Below are positions 1-8,398 of a stretch of 23,571 nt of DNA, piece after piece; positions within the stretch are counted from its first letter, which is position 1; every line of letters begins with the position of its first letter. The notes beneath the pieces were generated by a model. That model saw only the letters and a list, made by a program, of their open reading frames with translations. It did not search any database and was not told the origin of the DNA. The DNA is from a virus: the IMG/VR virus record IMGVR_UViG_3300046736_000165, positions 1 through 23,571 of that record; one strand, 5' to 3'. The position numbers and the translations under genes were made by a program.

Positions 1-10
1 CCTGTGCTGC

Positions 11-379
11 TCATGGTAAGAATGGAAAGACCGGAAAGCTGTGATCGACTGCGGAGAGAGTGAAGCTACCAATGCCGCCATCCACCGTGACCATTGCCGT
101 GGTCCCGACCGCCGGAATGGTAGGCGTAACAACCGAGGAAAAACTGACCCCAGAAATGATCATCGAAGCGATGCCACCCGCGACCGCCGGCGAAAAGATG
201 CCGCTCATGGTCCCGCTGTACGGCGCACTGCTCCAGACCACCCAGTAGGAAGCGACCCCATCGATCAACACGGTGGCAAGATCCCCGGTCACCGAGACAA
301 TCTGCTCTTCCTCCGCCCCCCCGACGACGACAGCGCCAGGCGGGGAGATCAGGTTTGTTACCTCGGGAAGTCGCCGCAT
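11..379 (-). CDS. Small beta-rich protein of the virion module, function unknown
   Basis: A 122-residue protein I do not recognise. It is rich in Val, Ser, Thr and Gly with short alternating hydrophobic stretches, so it is probably all-beta. It has no signal peptide or clear membrane segment. It starts at an ATG 11 bases after the stop of the 88-residue gene before it and lies at the downstream end of the tail genes in transcription order. That position and composition suggest a small tail or fibre-associated virion component, but this is inference. The next gene in its direction of transcription lies outside the window. Confidence 0.6.
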   Translation of the reverse strand: MRRLPEVTNLISPPGAVVVGGAEEEQIVSVTGDLATVLIDGVASYWVVWSSAPYSGTMSGIFSPAVAGGIASMIISGVSFSSVVTPTIPAVGTTAMVTVDGGIGSFTLSAVDHSFPVFPFLP

Positions 380-390
380 AGGTTGGCATG

Positions 391-657
391 TTATGCGGGC
401 AGTTGAGTGGGTTGCGGCTTGCTCTCGATGTAGTTTTTCACATCTTCGAGATCCGCCTCGGACAGCGTTTCCAGCTTGTCCTTGGTCTCCTGCTTCTTCT
501 TCTCGGCGAGTTGGGCGCGCGTGAGCCCCAATGCGTAGAGCGCCTCCTTTTTGAAGAGATTCTCTATTGTGAGACCGGGATCGGTTTCTTGACGCTTGGC
601 CAGGATCGCGAGCGCGGCTTCTTCTTGGAGTGGAGTGATGTCGAAACTTATGTTCAC
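391..657 (-). CDS. Small charged helical protein, function unknown
   Basis: An 88-residue, Lys/Glu-rich protein predicted to be mostly helical, with a charged run AEKKKQETKDKLETL around residues 50-64 that could form a short coiled coil. It lies in the virion module between the tail fibre and the 122-residue gene. An HNH gene on the other strand and a minus-strand terminator now separate it from the fibre gene, so it may need its own promoter. Chaperone or small virion roles are possible, but nothing in the sequence decides between them. Confidence 0.6.
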   Translation of the reverse strand: MNISFDITPLQEEAALAILAKRQETDPGLTIENLFKKEALYALGLTRAQLAEKKKQETKDKLETLSEADLEDVKNYIESKPQPTQLPA

Positions 658-704
658 TTTGTGTTAGGGATTGAGGTTTTGGCGTTGCCTTTCATGGCTG
701 AACC

Positions 705-750
705 GAATAAAAAAGCGGGCGCAGGGACTGTTTCAGCAGCCCGAGCGCCC
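705..750 (-). terminator. Rho-independent terminator, minus strand
   Basis: The ends GGGCGC (717-722) and GCGCCC (745-750) pair perfectly, with an inner CTG/CAG stem. Read on the minus strand the hairpin is followed by GCTTTTTTATT. It would stop transcripts coming from the tail genes after they cross the HNH gene antisense, before the 88-residue gene. Confidence 0.65.
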
Positions 751-766
751 TAACCCAAACCGCTGT

Positions 767-1309
767 ATGAGAACGGAATCGGCTGGCAGCCTTCTGCCTC
801 AAGTCACGCCCAAGGTCGAGACCTACTTTTGGGGTAACGTTGCGAAACGCGCGCCAGAGGAATGCTGGTTGTGGATCGGCTGCAAAACGAACTGGGGATA
901 CGGACAGGCTTCTATTCGTAAGCGATTTATTGGGGCGCACCGCCTGAGTTGGCAGATCCATTTCGGAGAGATTCCTTCGGGACTCTGCGTTTGTCACCGT
1001 TGCGATGTGCCCTTGTGCGTTAACCCGCAGCACCTTTTTATTGGGACTACGCAAGAGAACCACGCCGATTGCGTGAGAAAAGGCAGAGTTGCGAGCGGCG
1101 CGAAGCATGGATCTCATACACGTCCAGATCGAATCGCTCGTGGCGAACGCCAAGGGCATGCAAAACTCACAGAAACCGATGTGCGGGAAATCCGGCGGCT
1201 GTGTGCGATGAACGGAGTGGTCCAAAGAAAGATCGCAGTTCAATTCAATATCTCTTGGGGCGTCGTAAATGACATCGTTCGCCGCAAAACGTGGCGGCAT
1301 GTTGGGTGA
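767..1309 (+). CDS. Free-standing HNH endonuclease (homing type)
   Basis: A 180-residue protein. The HNH core is CHRCDVPLCVNPQHLFIGT around residues 76-94, with His77, Asn86 and His89 as likely catalytic or metal-binding residues. The following ENHAD...KGR block is typical of the HNH_3 family. The C-terminus (from about residue 133, KLTETDVREIRRL) is a helix-turn-helix of the kind that gives such homing enzymes DNA specificity. I chose the ATG at 767 because an in-frame start further upstream would place the terminator hairpin inside the coding region. The gene lies on the opposite strand to its neighbours, six bases from the tail fibre stop, as expected of a mobile endonuclease inserted between genes. 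Confidence 0.88.
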   Translation: MRTESAGSLLPQVTPKVETYFWGNVAKRAPEECWLWIGCKTNWGYGQASIRKRFIGAHRLSWQIHFGEIPSGLCVCHRCDVPLCVNPQHLFIGTTQENHADCVRKGRVASGAKHGSHTRPDRIARGERQGHAKLTETDVREIRRLCAMNGVVQRKIAVQFNISWGVVNDIVRRKTWRHVG

Positions 1310-1314
1310 GAGGC

Positions 1315-2811
1315 TCATGGATCTGCCGTGGATGTGTACTTTACCCAGGCACCATTTTCATAAACTCGCAGACCGGGTGTGCTATCGCTCTGGTAGATCA
1401 TCATGCCGTTCACAGCGGTCAGGGCATTGCGTGCGGTCTTGGTCATTTGTGGCAGCAGGACAGGCGTGGCAAATGTCGCCCCCGCGGCCGCTAGGGTGAG
1501 GCGCGTTGTCTGCGTCTGCACCGTGCTCCCGCTCGCCGCGACCGTCGGCGTCTGGAACACCAGCGAGGAGGCGGTGCCGGTGCCGGTGCCGAGGCCGCTT
1601 TGCAAAGTGCCATTAGCTCCTGCGACATTTGAGTCTGTCCCCGGTCTGGATGCTTCGCCGAGGGTGAAGGTTTGGGCGACGGGGGTAGCGGAGGGCACGA
1701 GTCCCTGGCGGATGTTCGCGGCGCCGAGACGCGCCCATCCGGCATCCATTAGTGTTCCAGAAGGACTACCACTTGCCCAGCCGAATGGCATGGAGCTGAG
1801 AAGTCTATAGCCGCCAGAGGAAGAATGAAGAACCCAAGCCTCGGTTCCGTTGGAAGAACATGAGACAAAGTTTGGTGACGCACTCCAGAAACCGGTATTC
1901 GCCACGCCCATGGCAACAGATGGGAGAGCATTAGTACCCGCAGGAACAAGAACAGCACCGGCAGAGTTCACTCTGAACCGCGCTGCTCCATTCAACTGAG
2001 CATCAATCAGATTCCCTGCGAACCCACTCGCCGCGTTCACCCCGAGCATCGTTCCTGTCGTCCCCCAGCCGGTGGACGTGGTGCCGGTCGGCTCGATGAG
2101 GAGGAGCGGCTTGGTCGTGGTGGCATCACCGCCAGTGAAGGGCAGGCCGGTGAGCGAGATCGTCGGGGCAGATGCCGCGCCTGCGCGGGTGAAGGTGTGG
2201 GCGCCGGTCCAAGTGGGTGAGTCGCCCGCGGCGATGCCGCCGGCGGCCGCGGCCGCCCATTCTGGCAGCGTCGCCCCCGCATTCATCCGCAGCACCTGGA
2301 GGGCCGTGCCCTTGGTCAGTTTCGTCCAGTCGCCGGCCCCATTGCCGATCACGATGTCCCCCTGTGCCGCGGTGAGCCCGGCCAGGTCGGTGAGGTTCGC
2401 GTTGAGCGGCTGCGGCGCCACGGCAAGCCCGAGGGCCGTGCCCGTCAGATTGAAGTCCGCCCCCAACGTGATCGCCTCCGGCACGCCAAGTCCTCCCGTC
2501 GCTCGGCCGATAATCATCCCCTGCGCGAGGTTCGCCATCCGCGCCAGCGTGATGTGCCCCGGATTAACCGTCCAGGTCGCGCCACTGCCGGCCACCGTGA
2601 TTCCCCCCTTATCGCCGTCGGTCACGCCGCCCGCCGCCGCCGGCCCGATGATCGGGTTGCCATTGGTGTCAAACGTCAGGACGTTGTTGGGAACCGTGGT
2701 GAGCGGAATGGGAGCGTAGTTGCCCGTTGTGCCATCTCGCCAATCGATGCGGATCTGATCGGCGGATGCCAAGCCGACCAGCAACAGGAATGCGATGGCG
2801 GCGCGCGTCAC
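1315..2811 (-). CDS. Tail fibre / receptor-binding protein
   Basis: A 498-residue protein rich in Gly, Ala, Thr and Asn. Around residues 63-115 it has the block GVTDGDKGGITVAGSG followed by WTVNPGHITLARMANL and the GRATGG motif, a pattern common in phage tail fibres. Near the C-terminus, ARNALTAVNGMMIYQSDST and the tryptophan-containing end resemble the knob-proximal segment of other phage fibres. Oddly, the first 18 residues (MTRAAIAFLLLVGLASAD) look like a cleavable signal peptide, which is unusual for a virion protein assembled in the cytoplasm. Its start overlaps the stop of the tail tubular protein A gene by four bases, so the two are probably translationally coupled. Host recognition is the likely role. 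Confidence 0.82.
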   Translation of the reverse strand: MTRAAIAFLLLVGLASADQIRIDWRDGTTGNYAPIPLTTVPNNVLTFDTNGNPIIGPAAAGGVTDGDKGGITVAGSGATWTVNPGHITLARMANLAQGMIIGRATGGLGVPEAITLGADFNLTGTALGLAVAPQPLNANLTDLAGLTAAQGDIVIGNGAGDWTKLTKGTALQVLRMNAGATLPEWAAAAAGGIAAGDSPTWTGAHTFTRAGAASAPTISLTGLPFTGGDATTTKPLLLIEPTGTTSTGWGTTGTMLGVNAASGFAGNLIDAQLNGAARFRVNSAGAVLVPAGTNALPSVAMGVANTGFWSASPNFVSCSSNGTEAWVLHSSSGGYRLLSSMPFGWASGSPSGTLMDAGWARLGAANIRQGLVPSATPVAQTFTLGEASRPGTDSNVAGANGTLQSGLGTGTGTASSLVFQTPTVAASGSTVQTQTTRLTLAAAGATFATPVLLPQMTKTARNALTAVNGMMIYQSDSTPGLRVYENGAWVKYTSTADP

Positions 2812-3593
2812 GGGAGAGAGGAATAGACCGCTTGGTACCTGATCGACCCGTCCGAGAAGGTAATTTTTTCGTACTCGGACCCGTCGCTTCCAGTCACCAA
2901 TTCTATCTTTGCCGGCGGAACCACCGGCGGCGGGATCACGGGTGGTTTTGGCGCCGGTGGTGTCTTCACTGGTCCGGTGCTCGTTCCATCCGGAGGGTAA
3001 ATCGAATAACCAAAGCGCGCGTTAAGGTAGCCGCTGGCCGATTGCGCCAACACCGCACGCGGGCGCGTCTCGAGGTTGTCCGGCCCAAATGCCTTGACCA
3101 TCACCCGCTCGGCCTCGACCCGCAGGTCCCCCGCAAGACCAGGCGCCGCAGTGATAGATGGCGCGATTGCGGACGCGAGCTTCAGGCAAAAAGCCTCGCA
3201 GAAAGCGGCGTCCCAGAGCGACGTCTGTTCCACGCGTCGAACATACTGAAGGCGAGCCTCGGCATCTGCGCAGTGAAGTTGATTCCCGATGATCTCGAAC
3301 CGCGCTTCACTCGTGCCGCCCCGCCGGCAGTTCAACTCGACCGCCAGCAGATAATCCTCGGGCAATTGATAAGCCCACCCCCAGCCGAACGCCGGTGCGT
3401 TCGCCAGCGGTGACAGGAACGCCAGGCTAAGCGCGAAGTTCCAGTGCCGTTGTCGCAGCAGGCCGTCGCGCGTCAGATTCCACATCCGCCGGCAATGTTC
3501 TGCCTGCGGCGACTGCTCATCGATGTTTAGGATCCGCGCTTCGCCCAGGTGGCCGAGTGCCACGTTTGCGAGCTCTGTTTGCGTGGATCCCAT
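2808..3593 (-). CDS. Tail tubular protein A (T7 gp11-like)
   Basis: A 261-residue protein. The N-terminal 180 residues match the gp11-like adaptor family: LANVALGHLGEARI at about residues 9-22, then CRRMWNLTRDGLLRQRHWNFA at about 34-54, then a YQLPEDYLLAVELN segment. In T7-like phages this protein forms the ring between connector and tail nozzle. Compared with a usual length near 190-200 residues it carries a C-terminal extension: a proline-rich linker (TPPAPKPPVIPPPVVPP) followed by about 35 residues ending in a small beta-like domain (ITFSDGSIRYQAVY). The extension may dock the fibre encoded immediately downstream. No tail tubular protein B gene follows in this window, which is unusual. Confidence 0.85.
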   Translation of the reverse strand: MGSTQTELANVALGHLGEARILNIDEQSPQAEHCRRMWNLTRDGLLRQRHWNFALSLAFLSPLANAPAFGWGWAYQLPEDYLLAVELNCRRGGTSEARFEIIGNQLHCADAEARLQYVRRVEQTSLWDAAFCEAFCLKLASAIAPSITAAPGLAGDLRVEAERVMVKAFGPDNLETRPRAVLAQSASGYLNARFGYSIYPPDGTSTGPVKTPPAPKPPVIPPPVVPPAKIELVTGSDGSEYEKITFSDGSIRYQAVYSSLP

Positions 3594-3607
3594 GCTGCTT
3601 TCATGGC

Positions 3608-4084
3608 TTAGGCCGGCGCGTCATACGCGATCTCAGCGATGATCCCCATCGTTATCGGGAGCGTCACTGCCGATGCCCCGGTTGTGAACGTCAGGATCAG
3701 CTTGTCGCTCTGGTCGAGCACCACCAAGTCCCCCGCGGCGACTGGCGCCGCCAGAACAACCGGCGCGGTGAGCGCCGCGACCGTTGCGGTTGCCGCACTG
3801 ATCGTCGTCTGCACCGCAGCCGTGCTGAGCTTCTTGAGCGTGAATTTCGCGTCAATTGTGCCGGTCCCGGTAAACCGAAGGATGCTCGCACTTGGAACGA
3901 TCCGGGCGTCATCAATCCCAAGCGACCCGAGCACGAGGTACTCAGTGTTCACTTCGGTCGCCGCCGGCGTGTAATGGAAGACGGCCGTCCGCCGCACAAG
4001 CTGCAACCCGGTGCGGTCCAATGACGATGCGAGAGAACTCGTCGCCCGCACTTTTGCTTCCTCTGTTGAATAGTAAGTAGCCAT
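3608..4084 (-). CDS. Small structural protein following the capsid gene
   Basis: A 158-residue protein I cannot assign to a named family. The N-terminal half has mixed charge (MATYYSTEEAKVRATSSL). The C-terminal half is an Ala/Thr/Val-rich stretch (about residues 85-150) that looks all-beta. It lies 42 bases after the major capsid gene and before tail tubular protein A, where podophages often carry head decoration or head-completion genes. A decoration or head-fibre role is inferred from position and composition only. Confidence 0.65.
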   Translation of the reverse strand: MATYYSTEEAKVRATSSLASSLDRTGLQLVRRTAVFHYTPAATEVNTEYLVLGSLGIDDARIVPSASILRFTGTGTIDAKFTLKKLSTAAVQTTISAATATVAALTAPVVLAAPVAAGDLVVLDQSDKLILTFTTGASAVTLPITMGIIAEIAYDAPA

Positions 4085-4126
4085 AACTGATTTTGGTGAA
4101 GTTGGGTTTCTGGTTCTTGTGTCTTG

Positions 4127-5083
4127 CTATGGCGACCGATCGCATGGGATGGCAATGATTCGCTCGTCGTAGCGGCGACCGATCCCGACCATCGCCGATC
4201 CCTGAATCAGGAGCATGTTCCGTTGCGTCGGAACCCGGTCCATCGAGCTCTTTACTTCGCTCGCAGGCGAAACAACGAATGCCGACCGACAGAACGCATA
4301 GCAGGTTCGGATGTCGGTCGGCTGCGGGTTCGGCAGCCTCGTGGTCGTGATCACCTTGAAGATCCCAAGCAGCCGGGCCTGCGCATTGCCTCGAGCGTCC
4401 TCCTTGAACCAGTCGCCAATCAAGTTCGCCCACACGTCGTTCGGCGAGACTTCCACCGTGAGCGCGAGGTCGAGCTTTTCGTCCGGCGACATCGCCAGGC
4501 AGACTTCCTCGCGGTCAAGGTTGATGTTCAGGTTCTCGAACCGCTGCTTGGCGAGCAGCAGTTTCCAAATCGTCAGCCCGAGGTTTGCACCGGCAGTCGC
4601 CCCAGGCTTGACCGCATTGACCGGAATGACCTGTGAATTCGGGAACGGGATCGCCGTGTTGTAAGGATCTTTCCCGCCCAGCGCATCCTCACTGCATGCT
4701 TCGATGAACAAGTCATCTCGCGCCCGCTCGTAGCCATACATCATCGCCTGCATTTCCTGGGAGGAGGGCAGGACGATATGGTCGAGCAACGCCTGGTCCC
4801 ACTGGTCGAACTTAATCGGCTCGGCATGGATCTTTTTCTTCCAGGCCTTGCGGAAGCTAGCCAGCGATTCGCGCGCGACCGTCGCACCGAATCGTGTGTC
4901 GTCACGCATCCAGGTGTTCTGGCTCAAGTCGCGGTAAACCTTTTCCTTGGCGGTCCACGATGGATCGATGATCCCCGCGTTTACAAAGCGCCCCTCGGTC
5001 TGCTGGATCTGGTGCGCAAATTGATCCGAGAACTGCCGCGGATAGTGTTCCGGGATGGTGTATGTGGTATCTGAGAAGCTCAT
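4127..5083 (-). CDS. Major capsid protein
   Basis: A 318-residue protein whose size and position (directly after the scaffold gene) fit a HK97-fold capsid protein of the 'phage capsid 2' type. Seen in order: an N-terminal arm with YPRQFSDQFAHQIQQ; a WTAKEKVYRDL segment; an E-loop/spine region FGATVARESLASFRKAW; helices around YGYERARDDLFIEA; and a C-terminal P/A-domain segment ending in MVGIGRRYDERIIAIP. There is no N-terminal protease domain. A run of 157 non-coding bases upstream contains a G6/C6 hairpin and could carry an added promoter for this highly expressed gene. Confidence 0.85.
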   Translation of the reverse strand: MSFSDTTYTIPEHYPRQFSDQFAHQIQQTEGRFVNAGIIDPSWTAKEKVYRDLSQNTWMRDDTRFGATVARESLASFRKAWKKKIHAEPIKFDQWDQALLDHIVLPSSQEMQAMMYGYERARDDLFIEACSEDALGGKDPYNTAIPFPNSQVIPVNAVKPGATAGANLGLTIWKLLLAKQRFENLNINLDREEVCLAMSPDEKLDLALTVEVSPNDVWANLIGDWFKEDARGNAQARLLGIFKVITTTRLPNPQPTDIRTCYAFCRSAFVVSPASEVKSSMDRVPTQRNMLLIQGSAMVGIGRRYDERIIAIPCDRSP

Positions 5084-5204
5084 TTTTACGAAAGGCTGAC
5101 GGTTCTTGTGAACGCGTTCTGCTCTCGGTAGGCCGGTTAAGGGCCGATGGCTTCAGCGGTGCGTGGGTGGAGTAAGCTCGGACGAGGCTCCCGCACACCG
5201 GCAT

Positions 5205-5222
5205 GGGGGGAAATCACCCCCC
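5205..5222 (-). other. Perfect G6/C6 hairpin in the leader of the capsid gene
   Basis: Six G's and six C's flank the loop AAATCA. The hairpin sits in the 157-base gap between the scaffold stop (5241) and capsid start (5083), about 120 bases before the capsid ATG. No T-run follows on the minus strand, so it is a weak terminator at best. It could instead be an mRNA processing or stabilising element. I see nothing else clear in the rest of this gap. Confidence 0.4.
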
Positions 5223-5240
5223 GAATTGCAAGCGGAAATT

Positions 5241-6173
5241 TTACGTCCCGCTTGCATATCCGCGTCTTACCTGAGCCTGAATCTCCGGGTCCCCCTCCTG
5301 GAACTGCTTGTAGAGTGGATTATTCTTGTTCGTCGCGATGTCCTTGGCCCATGCCGCCTGCGACAGGTTCTTAACCGCTGCGCCCGACACCAGGTGCCCC
5401 TCGCCAACGTCGACGCCCAGACGCGCCACCAGTGAAAGCGCCTCGACTCCCCAGAACTTGTCCGACTGAGGATCAAAGTACGCTGGGTCAACGCCCTTGG
5501 TCCGCGCGACCCGCTGTGCCAGGTCCACCGACCTCTCGACCGCATCACCGAAAGTAGCTCGCAACTCAGCCTTCTCCGCGACGAGCGCCGCCGCCACCGC
5601 ATCGCGATTTGCTCGCGCCTGCTCACCCACCATCCGCACTTGGAACTCTTGCAACCCGTGAGCCTGTTTCGGCGTCAGTCCAAGTTTGACCGCCTCCTGC
5701 GCGAATGCCTCTCGCAGTTTCGGATCATCCCCGACTCCCTCGGGAAATTTGTCCGGCGGCTTCAGCCCGTAGTCGGCCGCCCGCTCCGGCACGCCGATCG
5801 ACTTGTTGAATGCCGTCCATTCTTCCGGCGTCGCCTCGGCTCCTGGCACTTTGACCATGCCATCGGTCTTCTGCCGGGCGGCCGCCATGTTGTCTTTCAT
5901 CACCCGCGCCACCGACTTCAAGTCGCCGAACTGCGCGAGCATTGCGCGGTCCTCCTCGAACTCCGCGGGCAGGCGATCCTGCCACCCAGGGATAAACTTG
6001 CCCTCGGGCGTGATGATCGATGAATTCCACGGCGCCTCGGCCGGCGGAATACTCGACGGCTGCTGGCTAGCGGGGACTGGCGACGCCGCTGCGCCGCCGA
6101 CTGCTGGTGCAGCCGGCGCTGGCGCTGACGACGGTGGTGGTGCGGACGGTGGTGGTTCTGCGACTGGGCTCAT
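5241..6173 (-). CDS. Capsid scaffolding protein
   Basis: A 310-residue protein. The first 45 residues are a Pro/Ala/Ser-rich disordered tail. The body starts with ITPEGKFIPGWQDRLPAEF, then the block VPGAEATPEEWTAFNKSIGV (about residues 109-128) and ADYGLKPPDKFPE. That combination recurs in phage scaffold or head-assembly proteins encoded between connector and capsid genes. A long helical middle (about residues 150-240) fits a scaffold rod. Its start overlaps the stop of the acidic 100-residue gene by four bases. The role, assisting procapsid assembly and then leaving the head, is inferred from family and position. Confidence 0.82.
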   Translation of the reverse strand: MSPVAEPPPSAPPPSSAPAPAAPAVGGAAASPVPASQQPSSIPPAEAPWNSSIITPEGKFIPGWQDRLPAEFEEDRAMLAQFGDLKSVARVMKDNMAAARQKTDGMVKVPGAEATPEEWTAFNKSIGVPERAADYGLKPPDKFPEGVGDDPKLREAFAQEAVKLGLTPKQAHGLQEFQVRMVGEQARANRDAVAAALVAEKAELRATFGDAVERSVDLAQRVARTKGVDPAYFDPQSDKFWGVEALSLVARLGVDVGEGHLVSGAAVKNLSQAAWAKDIATNKNNPLYKQFQEGDPEIQAQVRRGYASGT

Positions 6174-6472
6174 GCGGTTTCAGTTTCCTCCGTCGCTGGA
6201 GTGGCGGGCGCCGCCGGCGCTTTCCCCTTGCCCTTTCCCTTCCCCTTCTCCGTTCCCTCCGGGTGCCGCTCGTGCCAAGCGATCCACGCAGGGTCCTTGG
6301 CCCCGAGATACGGGTCCTGCTTCGGTTCAGGATCCGGGTCCGCCGCCGGCTCGCCCGTTTCGGTCGTTTCGGTCGTCTCCGGGTCCTCTCCACTCTCTTT
6401 GGTTGCCCAGGGCGACGATTTTTGCCCGTGGATGTTCTTTTCAGGATGCTTCGGCGTTGGTTGCGTGCTCAT
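6170..6472 (-). CDS. Acidic low-complexity small protein between Bbp19-like and scaffold genes
   Basis: A 100-residue protein starting MSTQPTPKHPEKN. The middle is acidic and repetitive (ETTETTETGEPAADPDPEPK), followed by DPAWIAWHERHPEG and then a KGKGKGKGK run and an Ala/Pro tail. The KG run is coded by a short purine-rich repeat near 6222-6250. I chose the ATG at 6472 because the reading frame further upstream reads as a shadow of the Bbp19-like gene. The gene overlaps the end of that gene by 32 bases and the scaffold start by four. It may be a scaffold accessory or an internal head component, but I do not recognise a family. Confidence 0.6.
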   Translation of the reverse strand: MSTQPTPKHPEKNIHGQKSSPWATKESGEDPETTETTETGEPAADPDPEPKQDPYLGAKDPAWIAWHERHPEGTEKGKGKGKGKAPAAPATPATEETETA

Positions 6473-6731
6473 GGCTCGTTTGCGGGTTTTGGGTTTCGAT
6501 CGGGAAGGTGTTCTGATTCGATGCATACCGCCACAGCATGGCGACCACTTCAGCGTTGCCGTGCAGGTGATCCCCCATCGCAGGCGGGTGGAAAAGCGGA
6601 TGCTGGCCAGCGCACAGCCTGGTGAGCACCCGGGCCCCGGCGTCGCCGCCGAATATCTCGGCGCAATCCTCGGCAAATTGCCGGCGGACTGCTTCGGTCT
6701 GTAGTGCGCGGTCCTCGAAACACGTCATCAT
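6441..6731 (-). CDS. Bbp19-like small podophage protein
   Basis: A 96-residue protein with the pattern FAEDCAEIFGGDAGARVLTRL (roughly residues 19-39), then HPLFHP, then a region ending EVVAMLWRY. This resembles the Bbp19 family of short proteins found next to the connector gene in Bordetella phage BPP-1-like and other podophages, where 'FG...G.RVL..L' is followed by a short Arg-containing helix. Its molecular role is unknown. It overlaps the portal gene by four bases at its start and the next gene by 32 bases at its end. Confidence 0.7.
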   Translation of the reverse strand: MMTCFEDRALQTEAVRRQFAEDCAEIFGGDAGARVLTRLCAGQHPLFHPPAMGDHLHGNAEVVAMLWRYASNQNTFPIETQNPQTSHEHATNAEAS

Positions 6732-8398
6732 GCGGCTAGTTTTTGGACCGCCTCGACCCCGGCCTCGGCGATCGGCTGCGACTTCATCGCCTGCTGCACC
6801 ATCTCCTGCTGCTGCGCCGCCTGTTCCGCTGCCTGTTGCGCCTGCGCCCGGGCCGCCCGGTAGGCTGCGACCGCCTCGCTATCGCGCAGATACATCGAGG
6901 GCATCCCGTCGCCGCGGGTCAGGTCGCGAAATGCCGCGTCCTCGTCCAGGTTGTCCATCACGGCGGCGCTCTGGGTCGCTACGATATACGGCGACCAAAG
7001 TTCGAGCATCGAGCCAAATGCGGCCTTCTTGAGCGCCTGGAGTGCGAGCGCCATTCGGGACGTCTGGACCGCTTGTGGAAACATCATCACCATTTCACCC
7101 ATGCTGTTACGCACGAGCGCCTCCTGCGGCGGCGCAGGAAATTTCCCGGCGCGGAAGAGCAGCATAAAGACGCGCTCGAGCACAGGGTTGATGATCTCAG
7201 TGACAAGCAGAGTGAAGGCGGGACTAAACCGCGCCAGCTTTTCCGCCTCGCGCGCCCTGACCTCAGTCGCAGTGATCTGGCGATCGAGCAGTGCAAACTG
7301 GTCGAAGAGCGAGCGGTGGAAAATCTCGCGGATCATCTCTTCCTTCCGTTTGATCAGCTCCAATCCAAAGTCGATCCGACCCCCCGTGAGCCATTCTTGC
7401 GGGTGAGTGTCGCGGCTTATCCCGCCCATCGTCAGGCCGCCCGCCCGCAGATCCGGCACGCCTTGCATGCTCTGCGGCATGATGATCCGCGGGTTCACGG
7501 TCACCTCGGCCATCGTGCTCACCAGCATCTCGAGGTAATTCACGCCGCGGATCTCAGCGAGCGCCTGCATCGCTGGGGACGCGCCGTAAACGCTCGCCTC
7601 GGACCACCGCAGATAGCGCGTCCCGAATGCCGGGTTTGCCTCATACCCTTCCTCCTTGCACTTCGTTTTCGAAGCCTCGTGCAGGTAACACGAAGCGAAC
7701 CGCATCTGCGACGGTCCAGGTCCGCCGCGTTCCTTCTCGTCGCGCTCGTAAACCGCATGGAGGAACCGGTGCCGCTTCGTCGGGTTCCGATCATAATCGT
7801 TGCGCACGATCTCCGGCACCACCGGGAACGCTTCCATCGCTTGGTCCGCCGTGTACTCCAATTCGCGGAAAACCGAGTTCACGCGCCCCTCGGAGTTTTC
7901 GGCAAGGCAGAAACTCCCGACATCGAACGACCGGAAAAAGACAGGCGATTCCATCCCACCTTCGGCCCACAGACACGCAGTTCCGAAGCACGAGCGATCG
8001 AGGAAGACCTCGTGAATCTTGCTATAGAAGTTGCTCGCCTGGAGCCAATACTGCGCGATCTCAGCGCACCGGTGCAGCCAGGTTGTCACCGCGTCTGAGC
8101 CCTCGAGCTGGAACGGCGGCTTCCAGGTAAACCAGGGCGAATCCGCCGGCGTGATCCATGACACGCAGCCAGCCGCGAGCACACTGTTGGACTCGCTTGC
8201 CACCGTGTTCATCACCCGCAGGTCTGGCGTGTAGCCGGTCCCGATCGCCGTATCCTGGCGGTTCACCCCGTAGTTGAGCGCCTGGACCTTGCGCGTCACG
8301 CACATGTTCCCACACTCGTTCCACAGCGCGACCATGCCCGCCGCCTCTTCGCGCAGACGCTGGTTGCGCCGGATCAACCCATCGGGGGACGTGTCCAT
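6728..8398 (-). CDS. Portal (head-to-tail connector) protein, T7-like
   Basis: A 556-residue protein of the size and composition of the T7-like head-tail connector family. Seen in it: an N-terminal RNQRLREEAAGMVALWNEC segment; the conserved VNTVASE...LAAGCVSWITPADSPWF region (about residues 62-90); a wing segment with WSEASVYGASPAMQALAEIRGVNYLEM; the clip/stem region with ITATEVRAREAEKLARFSP; and a C-terminal Gln/Ala-rich helix (AQQAAEQAAQQQEMVQQ) typical of the portal barrel. Twelve copies would form the DNA channel at the head vertex. The ATG directly follows the TAA of the small gene before it. Confidence 0.93.
   Translation of the reverse strand: MDTSPDGLIRRNQRLREEAAGMVALWNECGNMCVTRKVQALNYGVNRQDTAIGTGYTPDLRVMNTVASESNSVLAAGCVSWITPADSPWFTWKPPFQLEGSDAVTTWLHRCAEIAQYWLQASNFYSKIHEVFLDRSCFGTACLWAEGGMESPVFFRSFDVGSFCLAENSEGRVNSVFRELEYTADQAMEAFPVVPEIVRNDYDRNPTKRHRFLHAVYERDEKERGGPGPSQMRFASCYLHEASKTKCKEEGYEANPAFGTRYLRWSEASVYGASPAMQALAEIRGVNYLEMLVSTMAEVTVNPRIIMPQSMQGVPDLRAGGLTMGGISRDTHPQEWLTGGRIDFGLELIKRKEEMIREIFHRSLFDQFALLDRQITATEVRAREAEKLARFSPAFTLLVTEIINPVLERVFMLLFRAGKFPAPPQEALVRNSMGEMVMMFPQAVQTSRMALALQALKKAAFGSMLELWSPYIVATQSAAVMDNLDEDAAFRDLTRGDGMPSMYLRDSEAVAAYRAARAQAQQAAEQAAQQQEMVQQAMKSQPIAEAGVEAVQKLAA

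Noticed and set aside
2072-2719. A 215-residue plus-strand frame opposite the tail fibre
   Set aside because: It is the mirror of a GC-rich coding region with Val/Pro/Ala composition typical of antisense shadows.
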